The notes: generated by a model not told the origin, from the sequence alone. 32,241 nucleotides of DNA from Flavobacteriales bacterium (GCA_018402015.1 JAGYJL010000030.1:1-32241), one strand, 5' to 3'; positions 18,458-28,253 are shown, numbered from the stretch's first letter. Program-made: numbers and translations.

Positions 18458-20015
18458 ATGTCCAAAAGATAAACTTTTAGTCCGATCCACTCTCTGGAGT
18501 TGAATGAGAAGAGGTATCTCAAACTTCAATCTTCCGTTCGAAGAAGGGAGAGCAATCTCGTGCGCTTGTTTCATTGGTTATGCTGATGCAAAGGGAGTTT
18601 GATGAGGGGAAGAGTTACAGGTTCCAAGTGAAAAGTTTCTCGATCAGCTTGGTTGTTACCCAGAACCATCTCTATTGATTCCATTTTGAGAGGCATGCGA
18701 CTTTATCATCTGAAAAGACCTCTTGAGTTCAGATTCATAGGGCATGCTTCCTAAGATGTCAATTTTGTAATGAGAAAGTTACCAGAACAATCTGAAGTTA
18801 TGTTATGAAAAGTTCAGAAAAGGGCTTTGAGCAAGAATGATTACTTCTCATTATTTTAAGTGTCCCTTTTGGATTGGGAATCAAGTTGCTTTCTGAAGGG
18901 GCTTTCTTATGTGGGTAAAGAAGATGAACAGGACATTGACCAATTGTCAGAAGAGTAATATGAGATCTTGGGTGCTTTGCAGAACGAATGGAGTATATCG
19001 ATCTGCAATCAAACATCTTCAACAACTATTATAAGATAGAGTAGAAAAAGGAACAACACAGGGTATAAACGAACGACGTATCATTAACCAGTCTTGCTCT
19101 AAAAGACCCTAATCGAGCGCTTACCTTCCTGTCTCTAAATGCTGTTACCTTTAATATACATGCGCAATACAATAAGATAAACGGTACTGGGAAAAGGCCT
19201 ATGAGTATCGTATGCAGCTCTTAGAATTGTTAAGGCTGATTTCGGAGAACCAGTTTCAATAAGGGATGTCAATAAGAGATACCTCTGTTGCCCTGAAACA
19301 ACTTGATTCCCATCAGTGTAAAGTTGCGTAAATGTAATTGTAAGGAAGGGAGTTGATTGTGAAAAATGGAGTCTATTGGAAAAACAGTTCCTGAAACCAT
19401 TTCTCGGAAAAGAAATGAGGAGTGAGGATGATCTTTATGCAGGCATCTAATGCCAAGTTGGCTGTTTATGCACGACTAGGCATGAAGGGGAGGGATTGAA
19501 CCAGGGAAAAGTTGGGTTCGATGAAACTGAATCCAGCCAATTACCACAGGGGAAGTACGCATTACTACATCCATTTCAATATTTCTATTTTTACTGTTGG
19601 TAAGTTCTTCCAGGTGAGATCTGCTGGCTGAATTTCTGTCTCTTAATGATACAGATATTAAAACGGCAGAGCATCTACAATGCATCAACTAGAATTCCTA
19701 GTCTTTGCCGTGTCTGGAATTGGGTGGTGTTCAACTTTTAGATTATCTCGCACGATCAACTCATCGTTTCTGAACAAACTTGGAAAGTCTATACAAGCTC
19801 TGAAGAGGTCATGTTATCCTTTTGCGAAGAAGTTCTAAGAACATCGGCTACGATTTGACATGGAATGCACGTGAATCTTAAGAACTGCATCTTTTAGAAG
19901 CTGGGTATGAGCCAAGGAAAAGCGCTTTGTCAACTATTGACCATCGCATGGGTTGATTCTAAAATATCTGAGCGACCTTTGGACGAAGTTCTAAAGGAGA
20001 AAAATAATGGTTGAG
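18458..20015 (+). pseudogene. Frame-broken helical-repeat protein of a Bacteroidota family
   Basis: No long frame is open, but frame-hopping restores pieces of a protein of about 510 residues typical of Bacteroidota: SLELNEKRYLKLQSSV near the start (about 18497), then ILRGMRLYHLKRPLEFR, KGLSYVGKEDEQ, QLSEEYEILGALQNEW, KDPNRAL, EKAYEYRMQLLELL (about 19190-19240), VSIRDVNKRYL, and AWVDSKI-ERPLDEVLKEKN at the end. The family consists of tandem helical hairpins (TPR-like) in cytoplasmic proteins of unknown role; this I know from memory of similar sequences. The start is taken as the ATG at 18458 because it precedes the conserved beginning. The end overlaps the start of the ammonia-lyase gene by a few bases, so the two are probably co-transcribed. 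The breaks look like sequence error. Confidence 0.55.
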
Positions 20016-21484
20016 GATAGACTTACAATCGCTGAACTTTTTGACGAAGTTCTGATGAAACTTGTAATAAGTGAGGAATCAATTGCACTTATAGAGGTTT
20101 CACCATCACCTGACCGCATTGGTAGAACAAATGAAACGGTCTATGGTGTAAACACAGGCTTCGGTTCGTTAAGCAATATTCGTATCGATAAGATGATGGA
20201 TTGCATCAACCTAATCCAACCTGATTCTGTCGCATGCTTGCGGCACCGGGAAAAGAGTTCCGGATAATATAGTGCGAGCCATGCTTGCCTCAAGGTCAGA
20301 AATATGCCTCTTACGGCAACAGTGGGGTACAAAAAGAAACCGTAAATTAGGCTTGTTTGAACATCACTTCAATGAAGATGTACTCCTCCGGTAGTTTATA
20401 CACAAGGCTGCTTGGAGCAAGTGGAGACCTTGCGCCTCTTGCTCACTTGTGTTTGCCATTGATAGGCGAAGGAATCGTGAAATTAGCTGGAAAAGAAGTT
20501 CAAGCAAAAGAAGCCTTGGAATCATTGGGCTGGAAGCCTTTGCAACTCAAAATGAAGGAAGGCTTAGCGCTATTGAATGGAACTCAGTTCATGTCTGCTT
20601 ATGGCGCTTATTGCGTGTTTCATGCCGAGCGATTAGCGTTTATTGCAGATCTTGTAGGTGCAATTGCTTTAGACGCATATGGAGGTTTGACCGATCCCTT
20701 CGATCCTCTAGTTCATGCTGTTCGACCTCATCCAGGACAGATAGAATCGGCAAGAAGACTTCGAGAATTGCTATTGCATAGCCCGTTGGCAAACGAATCG
20801 AAAGAACATATTCAAGATCCGTACTCCTTTCGGTGTATGCCGCAGGTACATGGCGCAAGTATAGATGCCATCGAACATGTTAAAATGGTGGTTGAGAGAG
20901 AGTTGAATTCGGTCTCTGACAACCCGCTCATCTTTCCCGAAGAGGATAAAGTGATTTCGGCAGGGAATTTTCATGGTCAGCCCCTCGCCATTAATTACGA
21001 TTACTTGGCTATTGCTCTTTCCGAATTGGCCAACATTTCAGAGCGCAGAACTTTCCAGTTGATCATGGGTAAGAACGGGTTGCCAGTTTATCTCGTTAAA
21101 AAACCAGGTCTTCACTCAGGCTTCATGATTCCTCAGTATACTTCTGCAGGAATTGTTAGTCAGAATAAGCAGTTGTGCAGTCCGGCATCTGTAGACAGTA
21201 TTGTTAGTTCCAATGGTCAGGAAGATCACGTAAGCATGGGGGCAAACGCAGCCACCAAATTATATGAAGTGGTTGAAAACGTGTATCAGGTTCTCGCTAT
21301 CGAACTTTTTACTGCAGCACAAGCGTTGGACTTTCGTAGACCGAAGAAGAGTTCACCTATAATTGAGTTATTCTTAGAAGAGTACAGGAAGGTGGTTCCT
21401 TTTCTTCATGAAGATGAGCAGATGCATCCACACATGGTCAATACAAAGGATTACCTAATGAAGGTGGATCTTCCTGTAGTGTGA
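20007..21484 (+). CDS. hutH: Histidine ammonia-lyase (frame-broken in its first third)
   Basis: This enzyme converts L-histidine to urocanate and ammonia in the cytoplasm. From 20357 to the stop the frame is intact and carries the Ala-Ser-Gly triad in GASGDLAPLAHL (about 20415), which cyclises into the MIO cofactor, plus SDNPLIFPEE, GNFHGQPLA and VSSNGQEDHVSMG. The first part starts at ATG 20007 (MVEDRLTIAELFDEV) and has NETVYGVNTGFGSL. After a frame change at about 20215 it reads NLILSHACGTGKRVPDN. The Ser-His pair there is the residue pair that marks histidine rather than tyrosine or phenylalanine lyases. At least three net frame changes lie between 20200 and 20415. The repaired length of about 490 residues is normal for the family. 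No other hut gene is in the window. Confidence 0.85.
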
Positions 21485-22156
21485 TCAGAAGTTGTCGGGA
21501 TCGTTTCCCATAAACACGTACTGAACCAGATTTGCACCCATTTGTAGCGCTTTCTGATGTGCTTCGTTCGAATCGCCATGAACTTCCGGACTTTCCCACC
21601 CATCGCCTAGATCGCATTCGTAGCTGTAGAATAGAACGAGTCGTCCGTTATGAATAATACCTAATCCTTGAGGACGCTTGTCATCATGTTCATGGATTTT
21701 AGGCAAACCATTTTTGAATTCGTATTGCTGATGGTAAATTGGGTGCGAGAATGGTAATTCCACCAATTCGTATTCAGGAAACAGTTTTTTCAATTCCGTT
21801 CTCACAAACTGATCCATGCCATAGTTATCATCAATATGAAGAAATCCGCCAGATAAGAGATACTTTCTCAGGTTCTGAATTTCTTGATCGGAGAAAATGA
21901 CATTCCCATGTCCAGTCATATGGACAAAAGCATATTTGAACAGTTCTTTTGAGCCAACTTCTACAACTTCCTGCTCTGCATTGATCTCGGTTTTCAATTC
22001 CTTATTACAGAATTGAATAAGATTCGGAACAGATGTGGTGAGATTGGCATACCAATCGCCACCGCCATTATACTTCAGTACGGCTAGTTTGAAATTCTGA
22101 GCTGCTGCTACAGAACAAGTTATCAACAGAATTGCTATTAAATTCCAGACTTTCAT
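21485..22156 (-). CDS. DUF4159 domain-containing exported protein
   Basis: This 223-residue protein has a signal peptide (about 1-19, AAAQ) and a single DUF4159 domain, which has a glutamine-amidotransferase-like Rossmann fold. Visible hallmarks are LKYNGGGDWYAN after the signal, FVHMTGHGNV (about 77-86), LRKYLLSGGFLHIDDNYG (about 96-113) and LVLFYSYECDLGDGWE near the end. The exact role is unknown. Its start codon overlaps the rsmE stop codon in ATGA (22153-22156), so the two genes are translationally coupled, an arrangement I recall as common in Bacteroidota. Its own stop abuts the stop of histidine ammonia-lyase with no gap (TGATCA). Confidence 0.88.
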   Translation of the reverse strand: MKVWNLIAILLITCSVAAAQNFKLAVLKYNGGGDWYANLTTSVPNLIQFCNKELKTEINAEQEVVEVGSKELFKYAFVHMTGHGNVIFSDQEIQNLRKYLLSGGFLHIDDNYGMDQFVRTELKKLFPEYELVELPFSHPIYHQQYEFKNGLPKIHEHDDKRPQGLGIIHNGRLVLFYSYECDLGDGWESPEVHGDSNEAHQKALQMGANLVQYVFMGNDPDNF

Positions 22157-22839
22157 GATTTAAGATAATTCATCACCGAAAGTGCAAATATTCCAGCGGT
22201 TTCTGTCCGTAAACGGCTTTTTCCAAGATCTATTTCTGTAGCACCTTTATTTAAAGCCAAATGAATTTCTTCCATTGTAAAATCCCCTTCCGGACCGATC
22301 ATTATCCACGCATTGGTTTTGAGTTCAGCGCTCAACGTCACTTTCTTCGCCTCGCGGCAGTGGGCCATAAGCAACGGTTCGTTTGCTAGAGCTAAGAAAT
22401 CGGAGTAGGAGGTAAGTTCATGCAATTTCGGAAGCCAATTGCGCTGACTTTGCTTCATTGCGGCAAGCAGAATCTTTTCGCTGCGGTCAGATTTTAGAAT
22501 TCTTCGTTCAGAATTTGAACACAGAATAGGGCAGATTTCCCCTACACCTATTTCAACAGCTTTTTCCAGAAACCACTCAAATCGGTCTATGTTCTTAGTA
22601 GGAGCAATCGCTACTTTGGGTAGGATGGGCTCAACTTCCAAGGTCTGCTCAAGAATTCTGAATGAACAGGTTCTTTTAGAAACTTCGGTCAATTCTGCTT
22701 TGGTCCGAATACCTCTGCCGTCCGAAACTTCAACAACATCTCCCGAATTCAGCCTAAGCACTCGAACTGCGTGCCTTGCTTCTTCCTCACTCAGTTCGAG
22801 CAGACCGTTATTAAGTTCTGGTTGATAGAATTGATGCAT
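22153..22839 (-). CDS. rsmE: 16S rRNA m3U1498 methyltransferase RsmE
   Basis: This 228-residue SPOUT-family enzyme methylates N3 of U1498 in 16S rRNA using S-adenosylmethionine. The N-terminal PUA-like domain (about 1-70) contains EEARHAVRVLRL. The SPOUT domain (about 72-228) has the knot motifs MIGPEGDFT (180-188) and LGKSRLRTETA (205-215), both diagnostic of RsmE. The length is slightly short but within the family range. The ATG at 22839 lies just after the pckA terminator, so the gene needs its own promoter in or near that hairpin. The downstream gene, DUF4159, overlaps by 4 nt. Confidence 0.95.
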   Translation of the reverse strand: MHQFYQPELNNGLLELSEEEARHAVRVLRLNSGDVVEVSDGRGIRTKAELTEVSKRTCSFRILEQTLEVEPILPKVAIAPTKNIDRFEWFLEKAVEIGVGEICPILCSNSERRILKSDRSEKILLAAMKQSQRNWLPKLHELTSYSDFLALANEPLLMAHCREAKKVTLSAELKTNAWIMIGPEGDFTMEEIHLALNKGATEIDLGKSRLRTETAGIFALSVMNYLKS

Positions 22840-22850
22840 CTTCTAAAAAT

Positions 22851-22882
22851 AAAAACCCTTCCCGTTTCCGAGAAGGGTTTTT
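22851..22882 (-). terminator. Intrinsic terminator of pckA
   Basis: AAAAACCCTTC (22851-22861) pairs with GAAGGGTTTTT (22872-22882). On the minus strand the stem is followed by a T-rich run, 18 nt after the pckA stop. The hairpin also lies right before the rsmE start, leaving little room for an rsmE promoter. Confidence 0.85.
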
Positions 22883-22900
22883 ACAGGTCAATTGAATTTA

Positions 22901-24514
22901 TTAAGCGGTTTGAGAAACCTTTGGCGCAGCTCCCATGATCTCATCATTGGCGGTATCTGCATACTGCTCGAAGTTCTTGATGAACGATGCAGCCAATTTC
23001 TCCGCTTTCGCATCGTAAGCAGCTTTATCGGACCAGGTTTCGCGTGGATTAAGCAATTCCGTAGGAACATCCGGACATGAAGTTGGCATTGCCAGACCGA
23101 AAATGCTATCAGACTTGAATTCAATCGAATCCAACGTTCCATTCATAGCCGCAGTGATCATTGCGCGCGTGTACTTCAGTTTAATGCGGCTTCCAACACC
23201 ATAAGAACCACCAGACCAGCCTGTGTTTATCAACCAGACATTCACCTTGTGTTCTTTCAATTTCTCGCCCAACAGCTCTGCGTAACGTGTAGCAGGCAGC
23301 GGAAGGAAAGCCTCTCCAAATCCAGCAGAGAATGTCTGCTGTGGTTCTGTTACTCCAACCTCGGTTCCAGCAACTTTGGCAGTGTAACCAGAGATGAAGT
23401 AATACATAGCCTGACCAGGAGTAAGTTTCGAGATCGGAGGAAGTATTCCGAATGCATCTGCAGTAAGAAGGAAGATGTTCTTCGGGTTCTTACCGTAAGA
23501 AGGGTTCATTACATTGTCGATGTGATGGATCGGATACGCAGCACGTGTATTCTCCGTTTTCTCAACGTTCTCATAATCAACAGTACTTGTCCCTTCGTAG
23601 AAGTTGATGTTTTCCACCAACGCTCCAAACTTGATAGCATCGAAAATCTGAGGTTCCTTCTCTCTCGTAAGGTCTATACACTTGGCATAGCAACCACCTT
23701 CAAAATTGAAGATGGTATCGCCATCCCATCCGTGCTCGTCATCTCCGATCAGTTTTCTCTCAGGATCAGCAGAAAGAGTGGTTTTACCAGTGCCAGAAAG
23801 ACCGAAGAAAATGGCTGTATCGCCATCTTTTCCAACATTGGCAGAGCAGTGCATTGAAAGCACGTTTCTTTCGTGCGGAAGAACAAAATTCAGCACAGAG
23901 AAAATTCCTTTCTTGATCTCTCCCGTGTAAGCTGTTCCGCCAATAAGAATCATCTTTTTGGTGAAATTCAATATTGCAAAATTGTGCTGACGGGTTCCAT
24001 CTGTTTCAGGATCGGCATGAAAACCTGGAGCACAGATAATCGTCCATTCAGGTTCGAAGTTTTTAACTTCTTCTGTTGTTGGGCGAAGGAAAAGATTGTT
24101 TGCAAACAGGTTGCTCCAAGGCAATTCTGTTGCAACTCTGATATTCATTCGGTGCTTCTCACTTGCGCAAGCATATGCATCTCTTACATACACTTCTTTT
24201 CCTTGGAAATAGGTACACACCTTTTCGTACAGGTGGTCGAATTTTTCAGGTGTGAATTTGATGTTGATGTTTCCCCAACCGACAGCATTTTCGGTTTTCT
24301 CATCGCAAACTATGAAACGGTCTTTTGGCGAACGGCCTGTGAATTCTCCCGTGTCAACAGCCAGCGCTCCAGTATCAGTAAGCGAACCCATCCCGTTCAT
24401 AAGTGTCTCTTCAACCAGCTCAGCAGGAGTAAGATTCCAGTAGGCAGCTGCCACGTTTTTCAAGCCAAGGTCAGCAACAGTTGCTCCTTCTGCCTTCAAT
24501 CCGTATTCATCCAT
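22901..24514 (-). CDS. pckA: Phosphoenolpyruvate carboxykinase (ATP)
   Basis: This 537-residue enzyme converts oxaloacetate and ATP to phosphoenolpyruvate, CO2 and ADP in gluconeogenesis. The ATP-type signature is complete: MHCSANVG (221-228), the P-loop GLSGTGKTT (238-246), LIGDDEHGW (255-263), and the substrate-binding GRSPKDRF (60-67). The length is standard for the ATP-dependent class. It has no signal peptide. The ATG at 24514 gives the normal N-terminus, and a -7 box lies upstream at 24546-24553. It is the first gene of a minus-strand series with rsmE and DUF4159 but is separated from them by a strong terminator. Confidence 0.97.
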   Translation of the reverse strand: MDEYGLKAEGATVADLGLKNVAAAYWNLTPAELVEETLMNGMGSLTDTGALAVDTGEFTGRSPKDRFIVCDEKTENAVGWGNINIKFTPEKFDHLYEKVCTYFQGKEVYVRDAYACASEKHRMNIRVATELPWSNLFANNLFLRPTTEEVKNFEPEWTIICAPGFHADPETDGTRQHNFAILNFTKKMILIGGTAYTGEIKKGIFSVLNFVLPHERNVLSMHCSANVGKDGDTAIFFGLSGTGKTTLSADPERKLIGDDEHGWDGDTIFNFEGGCYAKCIDLTREKEPQIFDAIKFGALVENINFYEGTSTVDYENVEKTENTRAAYPIHHIDNVMNPSYGKNPKNIFLLTADAFGILPPISKLTPGQAMYYFISGYTAKVAGTEVGVTEPQQTFSAGFGEAFLPLPATRYAELLGEKLKEHKVNVWLINTGWSGGSYGVGSRIKLKYTRAMITAAMNGTLDSIEFKSDSIFGLAMPTSCPDVPTELLNPRETWSDKAAYDAKAEKLAASFIKNFEQYADTANDEIMGAAPKVSQTA

Positions 24515-24545
24515 GTGTTAGATTTTGGTTAGTGTAAAGAATGCG

Positions 24546-24553
24546 CAAAGGTA
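24546..24553 (-). promoter_or_regulatory. Bacteroidota-type -7 promoter box of pckA
   Basis: On the minus strand this reads TACCTTTG, matching TAnnTTTG, and ends 31 nt before the pckA ATG. No clear -33 element is visible at the right distance. Confidence 0.5.
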
Positions 24554-24697
24554 ATTCTTCTGCTCTACTTGAAGTCTTGTTTTGAGGCTGACGGTTGTCA
24601 GTTTTCCACATAATTCAGGCGCTTATCAACTAATATACTCGATAGTAAATTGTTATTCTTGGACTGGGTTTTGTTTCACCCATACTTCTAACGGGTT

Positions 24698-24705
24698 TAT
24701 ATTTG
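24698..24705 (+). promoter_or_regulatory. Bacteroidota-type -7 promoter box just before the hydroxylase
   Basis: TATATTTG matches TAnnTTTG and ends 5 nt before the ATG at 24711. The transcript would then start at or next to the start codon. A possible -33 TTTG is at 24670-24673, with a slightly long spacer of 24 nt. Confidence 0.5.
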
Positions 24706-24710
24706 ACGGA

Positions 24711-25436
24711 ATGGAGTCTTTCAACATTCTGGTCAGCAAACTCTGGAATTTTGAGTTTAAAAAGGTTACCAACGCACATCTCAAATTGGTGTTGGTCTCC
24801 GTTGTTTTGGTTGGGTTGGTCTATGTGGTTGGCGAAGTTCTTTTCGGACTCAATCCTTTGGCTGGAGGTTTTTCGGTTTTAGATTTCTTTCATGCTGGGG
24901 ATTCCCGTATTGCTTCATCCGAAGGTTGGAAAGTTCATTTTCCTGAGATCTGGCTATCAATTGCGGTTCTAGTTGTTATCGTCCGTGTATCGGTCATCAT
25001 TCTAAGCTATTTGAAAGCTAAACAGGTGCTTGGCGAAGTGGCATTTGCTCGCTACATCATTACCTATTTCAGCTCCTTTGCTTTTGCCTCCATTTTGAGT
25101 TTGAGCATTTTGTGGATTCTTATGCTGGTAGCAGGTCTGTTCGGAATACACCCTTCCTCTGGTTTCAATGTGCTCACCAATTTTGTGGTCTGGTTAGAAG
25201 CATTGGCTAATGCGTATTTACCAACCGTTTTCAATGTGCATTCTTATTGGTTAGCCATAGTTTTAAGCATTTTTCTCTCGGCTCTACCAGGGTATCTTGT
25301 GCATTGGCTCAGCCATAAACTCCGCTTTTTCTGGTACGTTTTTCACCGAGCTCACCATTGCCCAGAGTTTCTGCATCCACTTGGTGCTCCGCCAGCGTTT
25401 GCCTTTGAATTTGTTCTGGTAATTCCTCTCGACTAA
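24711..25436 (+). CDS. Sterol desaturase/fatty acid hydroxylase family membrane protein (frame lost near the end)
   Basis: These are the intact first 241 codons of a di-iron membrane hydroxylase. I start at ATG 24711 (MESFNIL), not at the upstream in-frame ATG 24582, because only then does the -7 box precede the gene. Several membrane helices are visible (about 23-50, 75-100, 120-150, 180-200). The histidine clusters HWLSH and HRAHH (about 208-226) are the first two iron-binding motifs of the superfamily. After 25436 the protein continues in other frames: AHHPAKPNDQTINLGALLI, then FWDRLFGK, with the third histidine cluster, at about 25620-25710, and ENKNWFTRLKVLLG at about 25820-25860. The full gene therefore ends near 25.9 kb. 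The substrate is unknown. Confidence 0.82.
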   Translation: MESFNILVSKLWNFEFKKVTNAHLKLVLVSVVLVGLVYVVGEVLFGLNPLAGGFSVLDFFHAGDSRIASSEGWKVHFPEIWLSIAVLVVIVRVSVIILSYLKAKQVLGEVAFARYIITYFSSFAFASILSLSILWILMLVAGLFGIHPSSGFNVLTNFVVWLEALANAYLPTVFNVHSYWLAIVLSIFLSALPGYLVHWLSHKLRFFWYVFHRAHHCPEFLHPLGAPPAFAFEFVLVIPLD

Positions 25437-25890
25437 TGGTACTGTGATTTCAAAGTTGATATATACAGAACCATTGGTGATGGAAAATGGGCTTTAAGGG
25501 TTCAGCATTTGATATGTCTGAAATTTTCACAACCACTCCATTGTGCATGACTTCTGCTTACCGAAACATTTTTGTTCGGGAAATATTATAGGTTGTTCGA
25601 GATAGAGGAGGTATCAATTGCACATCATCCTGCTAAGCCAAACGATCAAACCATTAACCTTGGGGCGCTACTCATTTCTATTTTGGGATAGATTATTCGG
25701 AAAATGCACTGGAAACCGTATATAAGTGCACTTCCTTTGGGTCTTACGAACACGCTCCAAAATTCATCACAATCCATTGCAATCATTTTGAGTGTATTTC
25801 AACACTTTTGAACTGAGGGAGAATAAGAATTGGTTTACGCGATTAAAAGTCCTTTTGGGCTGATTCATTATGATGCCTCTCAAACCAAGG
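25437..25890 (+). pseudogene. Frame-broken 3' part of the fatty acid hydroxylase-like gene
   Basis: This is a continuation of the preceding gene in changing frames. The HH pair followed by a G-x-L-I-FWDRLFG pattern at about 25620-25710 is the expected third histidine motif. ENKNWFTRLKVLLG at about 25820-25860 resembles the usual C-terminus of Bacteroidota members. Several single-base changes are needed to join the pieces. The first error falls within about 20 nt of 25436, and from there to about 30.0 kb all genes are broken. Confidence 0.65.
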
Positions 25891-25916
25891 GAGTATCTTT
25901 GATTCTTTGTTACTGA

Positions 25917-26345
25917 AACACCTCCTTCTGTCCCGTCAGAATATTCGATCATAAACACGTCCGATTTGGGGGAACGTTCAGAAGCACCATCAGGTTTGCG
26001 TGGTCTTTCTATACTTAATTGCGCGTCAGTAATTTCTTCTAACTTTGCTTCGATTTCATCTCCCTTCTTTGGGTGATAATGCGTTTCAGTTTCTTGCCAG
26101 CTTTGTTACTGCAGGTAATCGTAATGTCGAAAACTGTGATAGAATTTCGTTGCTGTTCAATGCATCCTGCACATAATGGATTTCAGGTTTTCAGGGAATT
26201 TTCTTCCATTTCCCACTTGTTCCTATCACTCTTCTGTCTGATACATATGTACATCTTTTAATAGTGTTCCAAGCTGCTAACAAACTTCTGATATCCAATT
26301 AGCCATAAAAGAAAATCATGATACCATCAAACTGAAGCTTTGCCA
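25917..26345 (-). pseudogene. Unidentified frame-broken gene with a DVFMIxYxxG module
   Basis: On the minus strand the pieces KKGDEIEAKLEEITDAQLS and PKSDVFMIEYSDGT can be read at 26090-25920. A pattern of this kind (AKVxEIT, then KSDVFMIKYxxG) recurs in small secreted proteins of Bacteroidota of unknown function; this is from memory. No clear start could be chosen and the ends are uncertain. The gene converges on, and probably overlaps, the hydroxylase. Confidence 0.35.
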
Positions 26346-26354
26346 TTTTAACTA

Positions 26355-26757
26355 CTAGGTAATGCTGACATTGCTTTTGATGCGGTCCAATATCTGAGAC
26401 CAGCTTCCTGGGTGACTAGTTTCAACAGTTTTGGTTTTAGTTCCATTTGTTTGATGAGCCACTAACCTTCCTGAAAGCACTGCTGCTAATGCTATGCCAC
26501 TTTCAGTTTTAGATGGACATGCACACCTGCTGTCGGGATTCAGGGTCATCCCCACCTCAAAGGCTTTCCGCTGAAACTGCCATCTACAACTTAAGTATCG
26601 TCGATCCTAAAACCACAATTCCTAGACTCCTCGGTTTTTACGGTTTGAAGCACTAGGTCTATTTCTTCAAGAGAAATGTCCTTGAAAAAGATTTGGCCTT
26701 CCTATGACCATAAAGGCGGTTAGGAAGAGCATTTGTCCATAACGATTGGAATTTCAT
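26355..26757 (-). pseudogene. Unidentified frame-broken small gene downstream of the M32 peptidase
   Basis: A GGAGG sequence 5 nt before the ATG at 26757, and 13 nt after the M32 stop, marks a likely start. Readable pieces on the minus strand are MLFLTAFMVIG (a possible export signal), FFKDISLEEIDLVLQTVK, and from about 26555 a 66-residue open stretch with ALAAVLSGRLVAHQTNGT. I do not recognise the family. It is probably co-transcribed with the M32 gene. Confidence 0.35.
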
Positions 26758-26770
26758 TTAAGCCTCCAAT

Positions 26771-28253
26771 TTATAGTAATACGTCAGAAGAGGTAATTGT
26801 ACCAAATTCATAAATCACCCCGTACTTCTTTTAGCGTAATCCATAAAGTATTAGTGAGTTCAACGGTTCCTCCGCTGATGCGTTCAAAGCCTTTGAACTG
26901 TGTAAAGCCTGCATTGATGGATATTCTCACGCAAACCGCGGTTTCACTAGATTCTCCAAATACGGTTTTGATTATTTGTCTTAATTTGTTTCGACTTTTC
27001 TGCCTTGCAGCATGGAATTGAGCGCATAAAAGCTTCCGATAGAGTAGGTTGGGAAGTAACTGATGGAACCCATGACTCCAGTGAATATCCTGCAAAAACA
27101 CTGGCTATCAAGCTCGGCATATCAACCCCTAAATAATTTTGTATTTATGGTTCCAAGCAGCAGGCATCAACTGCATTCAGCTTCTTCCATGATGCCTTTT
27201 CCATCTCATATCGAATGAGAATATGGAATGGTAAATAATCTGTCTGCGTTTCGCATGCGTATCAAACTCGGACTGAATCCTTTATTCATCGCTTTAAGAA
27301 ATCCAAAGCAGAAACGCCCTGAATTGAGCTGGGAAAAATTCTTCAAACGGGCAAATTTCCATTCCCAAAAAGGAAGCGATCGGCCTATAATACCTCCCAC
27401 AATCGGCCGGGCTTCGTGAAGGCCCACCAGATCGTCGCCACTTGCAGGGCCATATTCGCTATCGGGCAAGCCTTGCTCGTATAGTGCATGACCACCTTCG
27501 TGAATACAACTCCACAACATTTCGCTGGAAGGTTTCTTCCGAACACGTGGTTACCCTGAAATATCTGTTGGTGAGAAATTGATGGTAAATGATGACCTGA
27601 ATCGTCCCGTCTTCCGCCTTCAAAATCGTAAACATCTTCAGCACCTCAACTCTGAAATCCCATTGTTTATCGTGGTTAGCTATCATCCATAAAGCTGTCA
27701 TTCACCTGCGGCTTGGCTTTGATGGCGTCCAACAGCGGCTTCGAATCTTCTTCACGCCTTCGAACAGCATCCAATCAGCAACGGCAATCAGGTTCAAACT
27801 CATCGCACAGCGCATCATACGTGATGACCTCTTCGTAACCCAAGCAATTTCTACCCTTCTGCTTCAGTTCAATCACCTTGAGGAAAGGCGCATACAACGA
27901 AAATCATTCTTCTTTTGGCCTCTTGCCACGAAGAAGGCTTGCCAGCACGGTCATCTCTCTTCCACAAACTTGCTATCGAACAGCGTTTTACGCTTCCCTC
28001 GTGACCACGCGCAGTTTGCTTTGATATTGATGCTTGTTTCGTATCAGCAGGAAGGTTCACAACAAATCATCTACCAACCTTTTCACCCCGACTGGCGCTT
28101 TAATGTGCGCCAACTTAGAAAGGTAACATCTGCTGTGCTCCTTTCAGGCATGGTTTTCTGCACAGGTCTCCAAATCCAGTGGAGCAGGGTGGCAGTGGCG
28201 TGAGAAACATCAGCATCTCTGAAAGTGCTTGTGTATTGAGTGTATTTTTCCAT
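26771..28253 (-). pseudogene. M32 family carboxypeptidase (Taq-type), frame-broken
   Basis: This zinc carboxypeptidase removes C-terminal residues from peptides in the cytoplasm. The metal site HEGGHALYEQGLPDSEYG is readable at about 27505-27450. Around it, frame-hopping gives IGRSLPFWEW, FLKAMNK, a tail LQDIHWSHG (about 27095-27070) with the usual C-terminus, and at the start MEKYTQYT followed by a W-D-ETMPE-like segment (about 28190), all family landmarks. The ATG at 28253 and a stop at about 26771 give a length of about 494 codons, matching the family's 500. Many small frame changes are needed. It diverges from the ThDP enzyme gene with a 175-bp gap (28254-28428) in which I see nothing specific. 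Confidence 0.8.

Noticed and set aside
16247-20400. True pseudogenes or programmed frameshifts
   Set aside because: Too many breaks, in several unrelated genes, with sharp block edges inside genes. No slippery site with a downstream structure was seen.
24582-24710. Longer N-terminus of the hydroxylase from the ATG at 24582
   Set aside because: The added 43 residues do not resemble the family, and a -7 box lies just before the ATG at 24711.
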